DNA from: Inquilinus sp042743185
GTDB taxonomy: Bacteria > Pseudomonadota > Alphaproteobacteria > DSM-16000 > Inquilinaceae
Direction of reading: 5' to 3'
NCBI RefSeq assembly: GCF_042743185.1
Contig: NZ_JBHYMS010000019.1
Coordinates: 1 to 64,000 of the forward strand
DNA: 64,000 bases
Under the pieces are notes generated by a model. The model did not search any database and was not told the origin of the DNA. It saw only the letters and a program-made list of their open reading frames with translations. A program made the translations under genes and the position numbers. Below, in pieces: positions 61,356 through 64,000 of this stretch; position 1 is the stretch's first letter; the number at the start of each line of letters is the position of its first letter.

Positions 61356-61394
61356 GAAAGGGAAAGCTGGAGCTGTACTGTCCATCGTCATCCC

Positions 61395-62462
61395 CTACAG
61401 CCGCCGGCCGGAGGCCGCGTCGAACAAATGGGCGTGGGCGGCAAGGGGGGCGAGCGGCACCACGTCGCCCGGCGCCACCCGGCGGCGGCCATGGATCACG
61501 GCGGCGACGCGGGTGCCGGCCAGGGTGCCGTAGAGATGGGTCTCGGCGCCGGTCGGCTCGACCAGATCGATCGTCACCGGCACGCCGTTGCCGTCCTCGG
61601 CCAGGCTGAAATGCTCCGGCCGCACGCCCAGCAGCACCGGCTGGTCGTCCTGGGCCGCGCGGTCGGGGGCGGGCAGGCGGGTGCCGTCCTCGGCCTCCAC
61701 TGCCGGCCCGCCGGCGCCGCGGCGGTAGCGGCCGGGCAGGAAGCTCATGGCTGGCGAGCCTAGGAAGCCGGCGACGAACATGTTGGCCGGCAGGTCGTAG
61801 AGGTCGAGCGGCACGCCCTGCTGCTCGATCCGCCCGCCATTCATCACCACGATCCGGTCGGCCAGCGTCATCGCCTCGATCTGGTCGTGGGTGACGTAGA
61901 CGATGGTGGTGCCCAGGCGGCGGTGCAGCGCCTTGATCTCGGTGCGCATCTGCACCCTGAGCTTGGCGTCCAGGTTCGACAGCGGCTCGTCGAACAGGAA
62001 CACGGCGGGGTCGCGCACGATGGCCCGGCCCATGGCGACGCGCTGGCGCTGGCCGCCGGACAGCTGGCGCGGCAGTCGCTCCAGATAGTCGAACAGGTTC
62101 AGGATCCCGGCGGCCTTGCCGACCTTGGCCTCGATCTCCGGCTTCGGCTCGCCGCGCAGCCTGGGGCCGTAGGCGATGTTCTGCCGGGCGGTCATGTGCG
62201 GGTACAGGGCGTAGGACTGGAACACCATGGCGATGTTCCGCTTCTGGGGCGGCACGTCATTGGCGCGGGTGCCGCCGATCAGCAGGTCGCCGCCGGAGAT
62301 GGTCTCCAGCCCCGCGATCATGCGCAGCAAAGTGGATTTGCCGCAGCCGGACGGGCCGACCAGGACGACGAACTCGCCATCGGCGATGTCGAGGTCGACC
62401 GCATGGATCACCTGCGCCTCGCCGTAGCGCTTCACCACCCCGTCCAGCCGCACCGTCGCCAT
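61395..62462 (-). CDS. Sugar-type ABC transporter ATP-binding protein (UgpC/MsmX-like)
   Basis: A 355-aa ATPase of a CUT1-type importer. Walker A GPSGCGKST near residue 37, Q-loop VFQSYALYPHM, signature LSGGQRQRVAMGRA, Walker B VFLFDEPLSNLDA and switch His in YVTHDQ. A C-terminal TOBE/OB region (VLLGVRPEHFSLA) follows. The solute-binding protein starts divergently beyond the SDR gene; permeases are presumably right of the window. Confidence 0.95.
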   Translation of the reverse strand: MATVRLDGVVKRYGEAQVIHAVDLDIADGEFVVLVGPSGCGKSTLLRMIAGLETISGGDLLIGGTRANDVPPQKRNIAMVFQSYALYPHMTARQNIAYGPRLRGEPKPEIEAKVGKAAGILNLFDYLERLPRQLSGGQRQRVAMGRAIVRDPAVFLFDEPLSNLDAKLRVQMRTEIKALHRRLGTTIVYVTHDQIEAMTLADRIVVMNGGRIEQQGVPLDLYDLPANMFVAGFLGSPAMSFLPGRYRRGAGGPAVEAEDGTRLPAPDRAAQDDQPVLLGVRPEHFSLAEDGNGVPVTIDLVEPTGAETHLYGTLAGTRVAAVIHGRRRVAPGDVVPLAPLAAHAHLFDAASGRRL

Positions 62463-62476
62463 GGGTCGGGCCTCCC

Positions 62477-63265
62477 TCAGAAGTCTTCCAGCGTCAGCTC
62501 GCCCGCCATCACCCGGTTGCCGGCGGTCAGGCCGCCATCGACCGGCAGCATGGCGCCGGTGATGAAGCCGGCCAGCTCGTCCGAGGCCAGGAAGGCGACG
62601 GCCTTGGCGATGTCCGCCGGCTCGGCCACCCGCTGCAGCGGGTACCATCTGCGCAGGGACTCGAAGATCTCCGGCTTCCGGTCGACCCGCTCCTGCCAGA
62701 TCGGGGTGCGCACCGTGCCGGGGCAGATGACGTTGGCGCGGATGCCGAACGGCCCGTATTCCACCGCCAGCGCGCGGGTGTAGCTGATCAGCCCGGCCTT
62801 GGCGGCGCTGTAGGCCGGATGGCCCAGCGCCTGCAGACCGTTGACGCTGCTGATGTTGACGATGCTGCCGCGGCGCCGCTCCTTCATCCCGTCGATCACC
62901 GCGGCGACGACATGGTAGGCGCCGTTCAGGTTCAGCTCGACGTCGGCGGCCCAGCTTTCGGCCGTGGTCGTGGCCAGGCTGCCGCGGTCGCCGCCGCCGG
63001 CGTTGTTGACCACGATGTCGACCGGGCCGGTGCGGGCGACGGCGGCCTCGATCGCGGCGCGGGTGCCCTGGGCGTCGCGCAGGTCGGCCGGAGCGGCGGC
63101 GGCCTTGGTGCCGGCCTCGGCCAGCGTCGCGACTTGAGCATCGAGCGCCGCCGCGTCGCGGTCGGACAGGATCAGCGTCGCCCCGGCCGCCGCGAAATGG
63201 TCGACGATCGCCCCGCCGATGCCGCCGAGCGCCCCGGTGACGAGAACGGTCTGGAAGCGCGTCAT
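62477..63265 (-). CDS. Short-chain dehydrogenase/reductase
   Basis: A 262-aa classical SDR. Cofactor motif VTGALGGIGGAI near residue 9, NNAGGG near residue 88, catalytic YSAAK near residue 154, and the C-terminal PVDGGLTAG. An acidic residue at the end of beta-2 (LSDRD) suggests NAD preference. Lies 14 bp upstream of the ABC ATPase start on the same strand. Substrate unknown. Confidence 0.9.
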   Translation of the reverse strand: MTRFQTVLVTGALGGIGGAIVDHFAAAGATLILSDRDAAALDAQVATLAEAGTKAAAAPADLRDAQGTRAAIEAAVARTGPVDIVVNNAGGGDRGSLATTTAESWAADVELNLNGAYHVVAAVIDGMKERRRGSIVNISSVNGLQALGHPAYSAAKAGLISYTRALAVEYGPFGIRANVICPGTVRTPIWQERVDRKPEIFESLRRWYPLQRVAEPADIAKAVAFLASDELAGFITGAMLPVDGGLTAGNRVMAGELTLEDF

Positions 63266-63581
63266 GGCTGTCTTTCCGGCAGGGAGAGGGGGCTGAAGGC
63301 CGATGGTAGCCCAATGTTTGAAACTTACAAGACAGCCGTCGCGCCTGTGCAGTGCAGCATCGGCCCGGAGCCGGAAGTCGTCTGAAGTTTTCAGCTTTGC
63401 TGCGGAATAGCGGAAGAAAATGGGCCGATGCGGCACTTCCGAATTGCGCCCCGCCGGGGATTGTAAGAGAGTCACACGCAGGGGCGGTTCCGGCGAAAAG
63501 CCGGGCGCGGCCGCCCCCCGGCTTTCCGGTTTCCAAGTGCGACCTCGCGCGGCCCCGTGCCGCCGAAACAGGAGGCTCTCC
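63266..63581. promoter_or_regulatory. Divergent control region between SDR and solute-binding protein
   Basis: No gene. Small palindromes GTTTGAAAC (63316-63324) and CTGAAGTTTTCAG (63382-63394) are possible regulator sites, perhaps RpiR. Two mutually exclusive hairpins follow: CCGGC/GCCGG at 63490-63504 and AAAGCCGGG/CCCGGCTTT at 63497-63525, in the likely leader of the solute-binding protein gene. Confidence 0.4.
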
Positions 63582-64000
63582 ATGCAGCATGCGTTCCGGT
63601 CCGTGCTCCTCGGCGCGGGCGCCTCGATCCTGGCGGCGCTGGCCGCCGTGCCGGCCGTCGCCGCCGAGGTGCGGGTGACGGTGGCGGAGTACAGCTCCAA
63701 GACCGGCCCCTATTTCGAGGAGGCGGCGAAGGCCTTCGAGGCCGCCAACCCCAGCACCGACATCAAGATCGAGGTGGTGCCCTGGGACGTGCTGCAGCAG
63801 AAGCTGACCACCGACATCTCCGGCAACGCCAATGCCGACCTGGCCATCATCGGCACCCGCTGGCTGGTCGATTTCGTGCAGCAGGGCGTGGTCGCGCCGC
63901 TCGACGGCTACATGACCGACGACTTCAAGGCGCGGTTCATCCCGACCTTCTTCGCGCCGGGCGTGCTGGACGGCAAGACCTACGGCCTGCCGATCGCCTC
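63582..64000 (+). CDS. ABC transporter extracellular solute-binding protein (partial)
   Basis: The first 139 codons of a gene running off the right edge. AGGAGG precedes ATG 63582. Signal peptide: MQHAFRSVLLGAGASILAAL then AAVPAVAA. The mature start EVRVTVAEYSSKTGPYFEEA and later PSTDIKIEVVPWDVLQQKLT match CUT1-type sugar-binding proteins. Divergent from the SDR-ATPase pair, and likely followed by permeases. Confidence 0.88.
   Translation, partial: MQHAFRSVLLGAGASILAALAAVPAVAAEVRVTVAEYSSKTGPYFEEAAKAFEAANPSTDIKIEVVPWDVLQQKLTTDISGNANADLAIIGTRWLVDFVQQGVVAPLDGYMTDDFKARFIPTFFAPGVLDGKTYGLPIA

Overview
This window is a high-GC alphaproteobacterial chromosome segment, most like the Rhodospirillales/Azospirillaceae (an Inquilinus-like genome is my best guess from gene content, not something I could verify). 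The main evidence is a long run of core genes in the order usual for Alphaproteobacteria: rpsB-tsf-pyrH-frr-uppS-cdsA-dxr-rseP-bamA-lpxD-fabZ-lpxA-lpxI-lpxB-gltA-gltX-comEC, then lexA-moeA-moaC-trpC-trpD-trpG-trpE-ppiD-tpiA. LexA also has an alphaproteobacterial type of candidate binding site.

Layout. 1-94: the 3' end of a group II intron (domain V- and VI-like hairpins) abutting the stop of hutF. 94-4088: histidine degradation genes hutF and hutI, with a Fic-family gene placed between them. 4160-7645: a secreted lytic transglycosylase and a large SLBB polysaccharide-export protein, closed by a strong terminator. 7793-10640: malonyl-CoA decarboxylase and malonyl-CoA synthetase. 10644-12860: small hypothetical or exported proteins, an RBS-masking hairpin, seven tandem 14-bp repeats, and an assembly gap (10 Ns) with unreliable homopolymer sequence to its right. 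13039-26914: the translation, isoprenoid, outer-membrane and lipid A block, many genes overlapping by ATGA or similar. 26925-32501: small membrane or lipoproteins, gltA, gltX and comEC. 32506-38385: an accessory island (PhyH-like dioxygenase, Gfo/Idh dehydrogenase, NIPSNAP protein, TetR, LacI, PQQ-type sugar dehydrogenase) lying between comEC and lexA, which are neighbours in many relatives. 38508-48115: lexA, moeA, moaC, trpCDGE, ppiD and divergent tpiA. 48211-64000: tRNA-Pro(GGG), then accessory genes: dgoK-dgoA, DedA, MAPEG, DUF4262 and DUF4126 proteins, an exported argininosuccinate-lyase-like protein, an ATP-grasp protein, a lipoprotein, a WYL-TerB protein, and a D-amino-acid/transport cluster (N-acyl-D-amino acid deacylase, RpiR regulator, D-serine dehydratase/D-threonine aldolase-like enzyme, ABC ATPase, SDR, and the start of a solute-binding protein cut by the window end).

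How the genes work together. The lpx genes with fabZ, bamA and rseP build and police the outer membrane. uppS, cdsA and dxr supply lipid carriers and isoprenoids. The trp genes overlap end to start and share an operon with moaC and moeA downstream of ppiD. The right-hand cluster looks like uptake and breakdown of N-acylated D-amino acids or related solutes under an RpiR regulator.

The most notable non-genic signals are a perfect 30-bp LacI-type palindrome between phyH and the Gfo/Idh gene, a duplicated operator between tetR and the NIPSNAP gene, a perfect 11-bp inverted repeat over the fic promoter, a pair of about 90-bp two-hairpin repeats in opposite orientation at 49.9 and 61.3 kb, and a 50-bp relic of the D-aminoacylase gene on the far side of the WYL-TerB gene. 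I found no clear evidence of a wholly new multi-gene system; the best candidates for new biology are the exported lyase, the WYL-TerB protein with its flanking repeat, and the LacI-controlled dioxygenase/dehydrogenase pair.
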